A stretch of DNA of 56,251 nucleotides from Nocardioides jejuensis (GTDB taxonomy: Bacteria; Actinomycetota; Actinomycetes; Propionibacteriales; Nocardioidaceae). Of this stretch, positions 23,490 to 31,703 are shown in pieces; the first letter of the stretch is position 1, and the number at the start of each line of letters is the position of its first letter. The notes below the pieces were generated by a model that was not told the origin of the DNA, ran no database searches, and saw nothing but the letters and a program-made list of their open reading frames with translations. The stretch covers positions 1-56,251 of the forward strand of contig NZ_SJZJ01000018.1 of NCBI RefSeq assembly GCF_004337475.1, given 5' to 3'. The translations under genes were made by a program, and so were the position numbers.

Positions 23490-24417
23490 GGGGGTTGACC
23501 TTTCCTGTCGGAGCGAGCGCGTCCCGTCGGGGCGGGTCGGCGCCAGGGCGGGAAACGGTGACGGCGGCGCAGGCTGCCGCGAATTCGAGCAGGCCCCGGA
23601 GGGCGGCCTCGTCGAGAGAACGCAGCCGCGCCTCGTGCCGGCGACCCAGCAGGTCCGCGTCGGAGAGCGCAGCGAGCAGGCCCGCCATGAACGAGTCACC
23701 TGCGCCGATCGTGTCGACCAGGTCGACAGCGGGAACAGGCACCCGGGCCGTGGCGCCCGGGCTGACGGCGTACGACCCGTCGGCACCGTGGGTGACGACC
23801 ACGAGTGCGGGGCCGAGGGCGAGCCAGCGCCCGGCGACCTCGTCGAGGTCGTCGTCCGGGTAGAGCCACTCCAGGTCCTCGCTGCTGGCCTTGACCACGT
23901 CGGCCAGGCCGACGAGCTCCTCGATCCGGGCGCGAGCCGAGTCGCGGTCACCCATCAGCGCGGGGCGCACGTTCGGGTCGTACGAGATCGTGGCCGACGT
24001 GCAGTGCCGGCGGACCGTCTGCGCGGCCACCGCTGCACCCGGGGCGAGCAGCGCCCCGATCGAGCCGGTGTGCACGAGTCGCGGGCGGTCGAGGACCGCG
24101 GGCTCGAGGGACCACTCGAGGTCGAACTCGTACGTCGCGGCACCGTGTGCGTCGATGATCGCGGTCGCCGTCGACGTACGGCGGGCCGAGGGGGGAACGA
24201 CCAGCGTGACGTCGTTCTCCGCCAGGTGGACCTCGATCATCGCGCCGTAGTCGTCGTCTGCGCCGATCGACGTGTGCAGCGCCGCCGGTACGTCGAGCCG
24301 GCTCAGGCCGACCGCGACGTTCAGCGGGCTCCCGCCGACCCGGGCAACCGTTGGCTGCCCGGGACGGCGGATCAGGTCGACCAGCGCCTCGCCGATGACC
24401 AGGACCGGCCCGGACAC
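23476..24417 (-). CDS. PfkB-family carbohydrate kinase (fructokinase-like)
   Basis: The 313-residue ribokinase-fold protein begins VLVIGEALVDL with GGSPLNVAVGLSRL, the sugar-binding half. It ends with the anion-hole/catalytic motif DTIGAGDSF. This fits fructokinases and related sugar kinases. The GTG start at 24417 has GGAG seven bases upstream. Longer in-frame extension upstream is low-complexity and overlaps the ABC ATPase stop region, so it is not used. A fructokinase beside an alpha-glucosidase and importer makes sucrose or a sucrose isomer a plausible substrate of the operon. Confidence 0.85.
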   Translation of the reverse strand: MSGPVLVIGEALVDLIRRPGQPTVARVGGSPLNVAVGLSRLDVPAALHTSIGADDDYGAMIEVHLAENDVTLVVPPSARRTSTATAIIDAHGAATYEFDLEWSLEPAVLDRPRLVHTGSIGALLAPGAAVAAQTVRRHCTSATISYDPNVRPALMGDRDSARARIEELVGLADVVKASSEDLEWLYPDDDLDEVAGRWLALGPALVVVTHGADGSYAVSPGATARVPVPAVDLVDTIGAGDSFMAGLLAALSDADLLGRRHEARLRSLDEAALRGLLEFAAACAAVTVSRPGADPPRRDALAPTGKVNPLAAQ

Positions 24418-24454
24418 CTGCCGCTCCGGCCGCACCTGGTCAGGCCGCGTCTGA

Positions 24455-25534
24455 TCAGGCAGAGAGGCGGACACCGGTCTCCTTGTCGAAGACGTGCACG
24501 TGCGCCGGATCGGTGGTGACGTGCAGGACGTCGCCCTTGCTCGTCGCGTCGCGCCCGTGGGCACGCACGATGATGTCGTGCGGGGTCCCCTGTGCCTCAC
24601 ACGTGCCGTAGACGAACGCGTCGGCGCCGAGCTCCTCGATCACGTTCACCGTGACCGGCAGACCCTCACCGGCGCCGACCAGGCGCCAGTTCTCCGGGCG
24701 AACGCCGACCACGACCGCGCCGTCCATCCGCTTGGCCGCCACCGGGTCGACCGGAATCGGGTAGCCACCAACGGTCACCTGTCCGTTGACCGCGATCCCC
24801 TCGAGCAGGTTCATCTGCGGCGATCCGATGAAGCCGGCGACGAAGAGGTTGGCCGGCTTGTCGTAGAGGGCCAGCGGGGTGTCGCACTGCTGGATGACGC
24901 CGTCCTTCATCACCGCGACACGGTCGCCCATCGTCATCGCCTCGACCTGGTCGTGGGTGACGTAGACGGTCGTGACGCCGAGCTCGCGCTGGAGCTTGGC
25001 GATGTCGGTGCGGGTCTGCACGCGCATCTTCGCGTCCAGGTTGGACAGCGGCTCGTCCATGCAGAAGACCTGCGGCTTGCGGACGATCGCCCGACCCATC
25101 GCCACACGCTGGCGCTGACCACCGGACAGGGCCTTCGGCTTGCGGTCCAGGTACTCGGTCAGCGACAGCATCGCGGCCGCCTCCTTGACCCGCCGCTCGC
25201 GCTCCTCCTTGCCGACCTTCGCCATCTTCAGGGCGAAGCCCATGTTCTCCGCCACCGTCATGTGCGGATACAGCGCGTAGGACTGGAAGACCATCGCGAT
25301 GTCACGGTCCTTGGGGGCCATCGCGGAGACGTCACGGTCACCGATGTGGATCGTGCCCGCGTTCACCTCCTCCAGACCGGCCAGCATCCGCAGGGTCGTG
25401 GACTTGCCACACCCCGACGGGCCGACCAGGACCATGAACTCGCCGTCCTCGATCTCGAGGTCGATGCCGGGAACAGCGGGCGAATCCGTGCCGGGGTACC
25501 ACCGCTGGGTGCCGGTGAAGGTCACTCGTGCCAT
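24455..25534 (-). CDS. Sugar ABC transporter ATPase (UgpC/MsmK/MalK family)
   Basis: The 359-residue ATPase shows Walker A GPSGCGKST, Q-loop VFQSYALYP, signature LSGGQRQR, Walker B VFCMDEPLSNLD and switch His in THDQ. A C-terminal TOBE/MalK regulatory domain (about residues 240-359) follows. It energises the importer whose permeases lie immediately upstream. The ATG at 25534 has AAGGAG upstream. MsmK-type ATPases often serve several sugar importers, so it may act beyond this operon. Confidence 0.93.
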   Translation of the reverse strand: MARVTFTGTQRWYPGTDSPAVPGIDLEIEDGEFMVLVGPSGCGKSTTLRMLAGLEEVNAGTIHIGDRDVSAMAPKDRDIAMVFQSYALYPHMTVAENMGFALKMAKVGKEERERRVKEAAAMLSLTEYLDRKPKALSGGQRQRVAMGRAIVRKPQVFCMDEPLSNLDAKMRVQTRTDIAKLQRELGVTTVYVTHDQVEAMTMGDRVAVMKDGVIQQCDTPLALYDKPANLFVAGFIGSPQMNLLEGIAVNGQVTVGGYPIPVDPVAAKRMDGAVVVGVRPENWRLVGAGEGLPVTVNVIEELGADAFVYGTCEAQGTPHDIIVRAHGRDATSKGDVLHVTTDPAHVHVFDKETGVRLSA

Positions 25535-25563
25535 GGAAATTTCTCCTTCGAACGTGGTGCGGG

Positions 25564-26400
25564 TCAGCCCTTGACGCCGCCGGCCGTCAGGCCGTCGACG
25601 ATCCGCCGCTGGAAGGCGAGGACCATGAGGATGAGGGGGATGGTGACGACCGTGCCCGCAGCCATGACCGCGGTGTAGGGCTCGACGTGGGGCTGCGTGC
25701 CGTTGAAGCTCGCGATCGCCACCGTGACCGGCTGCGACTTGTCGTTGCTCAGCTGGCTGGCGATCAGGAACTCGTTCCACGCCGCGATGAAGGCGAGGAT
25801 CGCCGTGGTCACCACGCCGGGTGCGGCGAGCGGCAGCATGATCTTGGTGAACGCCTGGCGCTTGGTCGCGCCGTCGATGCGGGCTGCTTCCTCGAGCTCC
25901 CATGGCATCTCACGGAAGAACGCGGTCAACGTGTAGATCGTCAGCGGGAGCACGAAGGAGATGTCGGGGATGATCATCGCCTGGTAGCTGCCGTACCAGC
26001 CGATGTTGCGGAACAGCTGGAAGAGCGGGGTCACCAGCGCGACGCCGGGGAACATCGAGGCCGCGAGGATCACGGCGAGGATCGCGTTCTTGCCCGGGAA
26101 GCGCAGGCGCGCCATGGCGTACGCCGTGAAGACACCGACGACCAGACCGATCGCCGTCACGACGCCGCCGATGAAGACGCTGTTGAGCAGGGACCGGCCG
26201 AAGTGGTTGCGGCTGGTGTCGAAGACCGTGCGGAAGTTGTCCAGGGTCACGTGGGTCGGCCACGGGGTGGGGTCGAACGTGAACTGCAGGTCGCGGAACG
26301 CGGTGACGACCATCCAGTAGAACGGGGCGAGGCCCCAGACCACGATGAGGGCGACGCCGAGGTACGTGCGCGCGCTGCGCCAGCGGGAGGTGGTGGTCAT
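25564..26400 (-). CDS. Sugar ABC transporter permease (MalG type)
   Basis: The 278-residue protein has about six membrane helices. The EAA-loop for ATPase contact is EEAARIDGATKRQAFTKIMLPL (about residues 179-200, quoted only partly as EEAARIDGA). Family length and the C-terminal RRIVDGLTAGGVKG are typical of MalG-like permeases of carbohydrate importers. The ATG overlaps the stop of the upstream MalF-type gene (ATGA). Confidence 0.92.
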   Translation of the reverse strand: MTTTSRWRSARTYLGVALIVVWGLAPFYWMVVTAFRDLQFTFDPTPWPTHVTLDNFRTVFDTSRNHFGRSLLNSVFIGGVVTAIGLVVGVFTAYAMARLRFPGKNAILAVILAASMFPGVALVTPLFQLFRNIGWYGSYQAMIIPDISFVLPLTIYTLTAFFREMPWELEEAARIDGATKRQAFTKIMLPLAAPGVVTTAILAFIAAWNEFLIASQLSNDKSQPVTVAIASFNGTQPHVEPYTAVMAAGTVVTIPLILMVLAFQRRIVDGLTAGGVKG

Positions 26401-27410
26401 CGCTTCGCCTTCACCTTCGGCTCGGCCCCGGTCGCGTTGGCGCCGAGGAACTTGACGAACAGGAACGCGACGCCGAAGACCAGCAGGAAGGTCAGCGTCG
26501 AGAGCGCCGCAGCACTGTTGAAGCCGTTGCGCGACTCGTTGATCACCAGGATCGACAGGGTCGTGGTGTCGTTGCCGTCGCCGGCTCCACCGCCGGTCAT
26601 GATGTACGGCAGGTCGAACATCCGGAGCACGTCGAGCGTGCGGAAGAGCAGCGCGACGACGACCGCGGGCTTGACCAGCGGGACGGTGATCGCCCAGAAC
26701 CGCTGCCAGGCACTGGCTCCGTCGACCTTCGCGGCCTCGTAGACGTCCTCGGAGATCAATTGCAGGCCGGCCAGGATGAGCAGCGCCATGAACGGCGTCG
26801 TCTTCCAGACGTCGGAGACGATGATCGCGCTCCGCGCTGCCCACTTGTCGCCGAACCAGACCACGTGGGCGCCAAACAGCGTGTTGGCGATGCCGTCGTA
26901 GCTGAAGATGAAGTACCAGAGCTTGGCGGTCACGGCGGTCGGGATCGCCCACGGGATCAGGACTGCCGCGCGCACGAGGCTGCGCCCGCGGAATTTGCCG
27001 TTCATGATCGTCGCGAACCAGAAGCCGAGGACCAGCTCGATCGTCACCGTGACCACGGTGAAGAAGAGCGTGATGCCCACGACCTCCCAGAACGACGACC
27101 CGGTGTTGCCCGGCGGACAGGCGACGTCGCCGCAGCGCTGCAGAAGCCAGTGCTTGTAGTTATCCAGGCCGGCGAAGCCGCCCTGGACGAAGAAGCCGTT
27201 CTCGACGTGCTGGTCGGCCTGGAACGACATCCAGATCGCGCGAGCGACCGGGTAGCCGATCACCAGGGCGAGGACGGCCAGGGCGGGCGCCACCAGCAGC
27301 AGGGCGCGCCTGGTCTCGTGCGGGTCCAGGGAGTTCCCCCGGGCCCGGCGACGCGAGAGGCGTCGCCGGGCCGGGGCAGGCGCCGTGGACCCGGATTCCT
27401 TGCGTGTCAT
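26397..27410 (-). CDS. Sugar ABC transporter permease (MalF type)
   Basis: The 337-residue protein has a basic N-terminal cytoplasmic tail of about 35 residues and then about six membrane helices. The EAA motif is YEAAKVDGASAWQRF. It carries a periplasmic loop containing two Cys (CGDVACPPG) between the first two helices, which could form a disulfide. It is paired with the MalG-type subunit and follows the binding protein by 25 bases. Confidence 0.92.
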   Translation of the reverse strand: MTRKESGSTAPAPARRRLSRRRARGNSLDPHETRRALLLVAPALAVLALVIGYPVARAIWMSFQADQHVENGFFVQGGFAGLDNYKHWLLQRCGDVACPPGNTGSSFWEVVGITLFFTVVTVTIELVLGFWFATIMNGKFRGRSLVRAAVLIPWAIPTAVTAKLWYFIFSYDGIANTLFGAHVVWFGDKWAARSAIIVSDVWKTTPFMALLILAGLQLISEDVYEAAKVDGASAWQRFWAITVPLVKPAVVVALLFRTLDVLRMFDLPYIMTGGGAGDGNDTTTLSILVINESRNGFNSAAALSTLTFLLVFGVAFLFVKFLGANATGAEPKVKAKR

Positions 27411-27435
27411 CGCAGTTCTCCGGAGTGCGGTCGGG

Positions 27436-28716
27436 TCACTGACCCGACGACGCAGCCTTGATCGCGGCGGCCATGTCCTTGACCGCCTGGGCAGACGTCT
27501 TGTCGCCCTTGATCGCGGCGTACGCGTTGTCCTGGACCGCCTTGGTGACGGCCTGGTAGAACGGCGTGATCGGGCGCGGGACGGCGTTCTCGATCGAGGT
27601 GAGCAGCGTCGGCAGGTACGGGTACTTCTTCACCAGCGCCGGGTCCTTGTAGACCTCGGTCCGGATCGGGGCGAGCGAGCCCTTGCCGAGGAAGAGCGAC
27701 TGCGCCTCCTCGGACTCGAGGTACTTCAGGAAGTCGATCGCGGTCGCCTTGTGGTCGGAGTAGGCGCTGATCGCGGCGTTGTGACCGCCGAGCGTCGAGG
27801 CACCCACGCCATCGAAGCCGGGGAGCGGAGCGACGTCGAACTTGCCCTTGACCTTCGAGCTGGCCTCGCCCGACGCCAGGCTGTAGACGTAGGGCCAGTT
27901 GCGCAGGAAGAGCAGCTTGCCCGACTCGAAGGACTGTCGGCCCTCCTCCTCCTGGTAGGTGATCGCCTGCTTGGGGATGTCCCCGTCCTGGTAGGCCTTG
28001 GCGAGCACCTCGAGGCCCTTGGTCGCCTCGGGGCTGTCGACCGTCGGCGTCTTGCCGTCCGTGCCGACGATCGAGCCGCCGGCGCCGTTGATCGCCTCGG
28101 AGGCGTTGACCGTGAGGCCCTCGTACTTGTTGAACTGACCGGCGTAGCAGTCGATGTGCGCCTGCTTCGCGATCGCGCAGTCAGCGAAGAGCTCGTCCCA
28201 GGTCTTCGGCGGGGTCTTCACGAGGTCGGAGCGGTAGTAGAGCATGCCGCCGTCGCTGGTCATCGGCGCCGCGTACTGGGTGCCGTTGTACTGCGCGCCC
28301 TTGACCGCCGAGTCGAGCAGACCGTTGGTGTCGATGGCGAGGTCGCCCTTGAGCGGCTGGAGGTAGCCCTTGGCCGCGAACTCCGCGGTCCACACCAGGT
28401 CGACGGAGACGACGTCGTAGTCGGCGTTCTTCGCGTCGAAGTTGCGGACCAGGTCGTCGTGCTGCTGGTCGGCCGCGGCCGTCTGCTCCTTGAGCGTGAC
28501 CTTCTCGTCGGGGTGCTCGGCGTTCCACCGGGCGATGACCTCGTGGGTCGCGTTGTCGTTGACCTTGCCCTGGACGTACGTGATCGGACCGCGGTCCTTC
28601 AGGTGCGCGGCGAACGCGTCGTTGGAGGACGAGCCACCACCACCGCCACAGGCGGCGAGGGGAAGCGCGAGAGTGCTGAGCGCAGCGACGGAGGCTGCAA
28701 TGCGGGCGTGACGCAT
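27436..28716 (-). CDS. Sugar-binding lipoprotein of the ABC importer (family 1)
   Basis: The 426-residue protein has a lipoprotein signal ending LPLAAC with Cys23, followed by a Gly/Ser linker. The mature part resembles maltose/trehalose-type extracellular binding proteins. A pair of Cys around residues 178-190 (DCAIAKQAHIDCY) probably forms a disulfide. It captures the oligosaccharide and delivers it to the two permeases downstream. It lies 26 bases downstream of the second glucosidase, so the promoter must be further upstream. Confidence 0.92.
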   Translation of the reverse strand: MRHARIAASVAALSTLALPLAACGGGGGSSSNDAFAAHLKDRGPITYVQGKVNDNATHEVIARWNAEHPDEKVTLKEQTAAADQQHDDLVRNFDAKNADYDVVSVDLVWTAEFAAKGYLQPLKGDLAIDTNGLLDSAVKGAQYNGTQYAAPMTSDGGMLYYRSDLVKTPPKTWDELFADCAIAKQAHIDCYAGQFNKYEGLTVNASEAINGAGGSIVGTDGKTPTVDSPEATKGLEVLAKAYQDGDIPKQAITYQEEEGRQSFESGKLLFLRNWPYVYSLASGEASSKVKGKFDVAPLPGFDGVGASTLGGHNAAISAYSDHKATAIDFLKYLESEEAQSLFLGKGSLAPIRTEVYKDPALVKKYPYLPTLLTSIENAVPRPITPFYQAVTKAVQDNAYAAIKGDKTSAQAVKDMAAAIKAASSGQ

Positions 28717-28742
28717 GGGTACTTCCTTTGTGTGCGGGTCGA

Positions 28743-30440
28743 TCAGGAACGACGGAGCCAGGCGGCGCTGTCGGGGGCCAGGAAGCCGGCAGGGGCTCCC
28801 GGGCTGGAGGCGAGGAGGACCTCGCCAGCGGGCAGCGCGACCGGGGTGGAGCCGGTGTTGAGCCAGACCTCGACGTCGCCGTGCCGGAACGCGGCGACGT
28901 CGTCGGACGTGGGTACCCACGCGAAGCCGGTGGCACCGGCCAGGTGGGCCCGCCGCAGCCGGAGCGCGCGGCGGTACAGGTGGAGCACGGAGCCCGGGTC
29001 GGACTCCTGGTCTGCGGCGTTGAAGTGGGACCAGTTCGCGGGCTGCGGGAGCCAGGGCTCCGCGGTGGCACCGGCAGGGCTGAAGCCGTGCGCGGCGCCC
29101 TCGCCACCCCACGGGAGCGGGATGCGGCAGCCGTCGCGACCGACGTCGCCGTTGTCGGCCTGCAGGAACGTCGGGTCCTGGCGCGCTGCATCCGGGACGT
29201 CCTCGACCTCGGGGAGGCCGAGCTCCTCGCCCTGATAGACGTAAGCCGTGCCGGGCAGGCCGAGGATGAAGAGGGCGGCCGCGCGCGCCCGGCGTACGCC
29301 GAGATCCAGGTCGGCCTCTTCGTGCGGCCAGCGCAGGCGGTCCCACGAGGACTCGACCATCGCGTCCGGCTGGCTGCGCGCGTAGCGGGTGACGTGGCGG
29401 ACGACGTCGTGGTTGGAGAGGACCCACGTGCTCGTGCCGCCCGCGAGGGCGGAGGCGGCACGGGCGTCGTCGACGACCTCCTTCATGTAGCCCGCGTCGA
29501 ACGGCGCGCGCAGGAAGTCGAACTGGAAGGCGGTGTGCAGCTCGTCGGGGCGCAGGTAGCGCGCGAGCCGCTCGTTGCTCTGCACCCAGGCCTCGGCGAC
29601 GAAGACCCGGGGCGGGTCGTAGGAGTCGGCGATGCGGCGCCAGTCGCGGTAGATCTCGTGGACCCCGTCGCGGTCGAAGCCGGGGTGCTCATAGGCATGC
29701 GGAGCCGACGGGTCGTGGTCGCCCGCGTCGGGCAGCCCGTCCTCCTTGATCAACGCGTGCGCCACATCGATGCGGAAGCCGTCGACGCCGCGGTCGAACC
29801 AGAACCGCAGGACGTCCTCGAACTCGGCACGGACCTCGGGGTTCTCCCAGTTCAGGTCGGGCTGCTCGGGCGCGAAGAAGTGGAGGTACCACTCACAAGG
29901 GTTGCCGTCGGCATCCGTCGTACGCCGCCAGGCGGGGCCGCCGAAGATGCTCTCCCAGTTGTTGGGCGGGAGCTCGCCGGCCTCGCCCTTGCCCGGGCGG
30001 AAGAGGTAGCGGTCGCGGGCCGCCTCGTCACCGGCGAGGGCAGCCTGGAACCACGCGTGCTGGTCGGAGGTGTGGTTGGGGACGATGTCGAGGATCACCC
30101 GGATGCCCGCGGCGTGGGCCTCGGCGATCAGCAGGTCCGCCTCCGCGAGCGTCCCGTACGCCGGCTCGATGTCGCGGTAGTCGGCGACGTCGTAGCCCGC
30201 ATCGGCCTGCGGCGACGGGTACCAGGGGTTGATCCAGATCGCGTCGATGCCGAGCTCCGCGAGGTACGGGATGCGCGCGCGGAGGCCGGCGATGTCGCCG
30301 AGACCGTCGCCGTCACCGTCCGCGAACGAGCGGATGTAGACCTGGTAGACGACCGCGTCGGCCCACCAGGGGCCGCGCTCGGGGGCCACGTCGTCAGACC
30401 CGGTGAGGGTCACGGAGGCGGTGGTCGTGGACTGCAGCAA
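28743..30440 (-). CDS. GH13 alpha-glucosidase, copy 2
   Basis: The 565-residue protein is a paralog of the enzyme at 21837-23489, with nearly superimposable sequence including DIVPNHTS, GFRIDVAH, FVAEAW and LSNHDVVRH. It differs by a longer N terminus (SDDVAPERGP) and an insertion after the nucleophile region around PDAGDHDPSAPH. The TTG start with GGAAGG upstream shares its immediate context with the paralog. First gene of the operon, reading away from the LacI regulator. Retention of both copies suggests different substrate preferences. Confidence 0.9.
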   Translation of the reverse strand: MLQSTTTASVTLTGSDDVAPERGPWWADAVVYQVYIRSFADGDGDGLGDIAGLRARIPYLAELGIDAIWINPWYPSPQADAGYDVADYRDIEPAYGTLAEADLLIAEAHAAGIRVILDIVPNHTSDQHAWFQAALAGDEAARDRYLFRPGKGEAGELPPNNWESIFGGPAWRRTTDADGNPCEWYLHFFAPEQPDLNWENPEVRAEFEDVLRFWFDRGVDGFRIDVAHALIKEDGLPDAGDHDPSAPHAYEHPGFDRDGVHEIYRDWRRIADSYDPPRVFVAEAWVQSNERLARYLRPDELHTAFQFDFLRAPFDAGYMKEVVDDARAASALAGGTSTWVLSNHDVVRHVTRYARSQPDAMVESSWDRLRWPHEEADLDLGVRRARAAALFILGLPGTAYVYQGEELGLPEVEDVPDAARQDPTFLQADNGDVGRDGCRIPLPWGGEGAAHGFSPAGATAEPWLPQPANWSHFNAADQESDPGSVLHLYRRALRLRRAHLAGATGFAWVPTSDDVAAFRHGDVEVWLNTGSTPVALPAGEVLLASSPGAPAGFLAPDSAAWLRRS

Positions 30441-30462
30441 GGGGATCGCCCTTCCATGAGAA

Positions 30463-30527
30463 GACCGTGATCACGGTCACGTAAACGTTTGCGTTAGATC
30501 GTGGCGGCCGTCACACTCGACTGTCAA
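30463..30527 (-). promoter_or_regulatory. Alpha-glucoside operon promoter with LacI-type operator and GTGA-N6-TCAC site
   Basis: On the minus strand a consensus -35 TTGACA (30527-30522) is followed after 18 bases by a weak -10 CACGAT (30503-30498). Just downstream lies a LacI-family operator with AAACGTTT core (30479-30494, 14 of 16 positions symmetric). Next is a 16-bp perfect palindrome (30463-30478), whose right part forms GTGA-N6-TCAC at 30467-30480. The divergent LacI regulator is the obvious candidate for the AAACGTTT site. Confidence 0.65.
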
Positions 30528-30597
30528 GGGGTCGATGCGAAGTGACCCGAACCGGCAACGCCCGAAGTCTCGGCAGGAGGCGTCTAGATTGAGCCGC

Positions 30598-31611
30598 GTG
30601 GTGGAGCGCTCCGAGATCAACATGGCCGACGTCGCGCGTCGCGCCGGGGTCTCCGTAGCGACGGTGTCCCGCGCGATGCGCGGCCTGCCCGGCGTCGGCG
30701 AGGCGACGCGCGCCCGGATCCTCGAGATCGCGGACGAGCTCGCGTACGTCATCTCGCCGGAGGCCTCCCGCCTGTCCGGCGGCCAGACGGGGCGCGTCGG
30801 GGTCGTCGTTCCCGCGACGGAGAAGTGGTTCTACGGCGAGATGCTGGCCGCGATCGAACGCCGCCTGCGCGAGGCCGACCTCGACGTCCTGCTCTACCAG
30901 GTCAGCGACGCCGAGGTGCGCGGCCGGTTCTTCCGCGACCTGCCCACCCGGCGCAAGGTCGACGGTGTCGTGCTCATCGCCCTGCCACTACCCCAGCACG
31001 AGGTCGACCGACTCGACCTGCTCGGCGTCGAAGTGGTCGTGGCCGGCGGACGGATCAAGGACTTCGCGCACGTCGAGGTGGACGACCGGGCCATCGCAGC
31101 CACCGCGGTCGAGCACCTCGTCGGCCTCGGCCACCGGCGCATCGCGATGATCCGCGCGACGATCTACGGCGACGAGCACTGGGCGCCGGACAGCCAGCGG
31201 CTCGAGGGATACCTGCAGGGCCTTGCCGACGCCGGCATCCCCGCCCGTGAGGAGTACGTCGTGTCGGTGCCCTTCACGCCTCTCGACGGAGCAACCGGCG
31301 CCGAAGAGCTGCTCGCGCTGGCGGAGCCACCCACCGCGATCCTCTGCTTCTCCGACGAGATCGCGTTCGGCGCCCTGCAGGGGGCGCGCCGCTCCGGCCA
31401 CCGTGTGCCGGAGGACGTCTCGATCGTCGGGATCGATGACCACCCTCTCGCCGCCGTCATGGGACTCACGACGGTCCGGCAGGACGTCGCCGCCCAGGGC
31501 GAGATGGCTGCGGAGATGATCCTGCGTCGGCTCGCCCACCTGCCCGTCAAGGACGTCGTCGAACCGCACGAACTGGTGATCCGCGCTTCGACGGCGGCAC
31601 CGCCGACCTGA
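30598..31611 (+). CDS. LacI-family transcriptional regulator
   Basis: The 337-residue protein has an N-terminal LacI helix-turn-helix (MADVARRAGVSVATVSRA) and a periplasmic-binding-protein-like effector domain. It is divergent from the alpha-glucoside operon and presumably represses it until the sugar is present. Start choice is uncertain. GTG at 30598 follows TAGATT by seven bases (leaderless pattern), TTG at 30589 has a perfect AGGAGG eight bases upstream, and ATG at 30535 lacks support. Confidence 0.9.
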   Translation: MVERSEINMADVARRAGVSVATVSRAMRGLPGVGEATRARILEIADELAYVISPEASRLSGGQTGRVGVVVPATEKWFYGEMLAAIERRLREADLDVLLYQVSDAEVRGRFFRDLPTRRKVDGVVLIALPLPQHEVDRLDLLGVEVVVAGGRIKDFAHVEVDDRAIAATAVEHLVGLGHRRIAMIRATIYGDEHWAPDSQRLEGYLQGLADAGIPAREEYVVSVPFTPLDGATGAEELLALAEPPTAILCFSDEIAFGALQGARRSGHRVPEDVSIVGIDDHPLAAVMGLTTVRQDVAAQGEMAAEMILRRLAHLPVKDVVEPHELVIRASTAAPPT

Positions 31612-31617
31612 TCCCGA

Positions 31618-31675
31618 CTTTTGCACGCAAAAGATCGTAAGAAGGGTTGCTAGCGCGCATATATCGGTCTACCGT
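31618..31675 (+). promoter_or_regulatory. edd-eda-glk promoter and AAAAG palindrome
   Basis: A -35 TTGCTA (31647-31652), a 17-base spacer and a -10 TACCGT (31670-31675) make a good housekeeping promoter. Upstream at 31618-31633 lies a 16-bp near-palindrome CTTTTGCACGCAAAAG (14 of 16 symmetric), a likely operator. The -10 region resembles those of pgi and glgX. Confidence 0.6.
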
Positions 31676-31703
31676 CGGAGGACTGCCCCCTGAAGGAGTC
31701 CCG

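Noticed and set aside
21837..30440. Assembly duplication of the GH13 gene
   Set aside because: The two copies differ throughout, with a distinct insertion and N terminus, so they are diverged paralogs.
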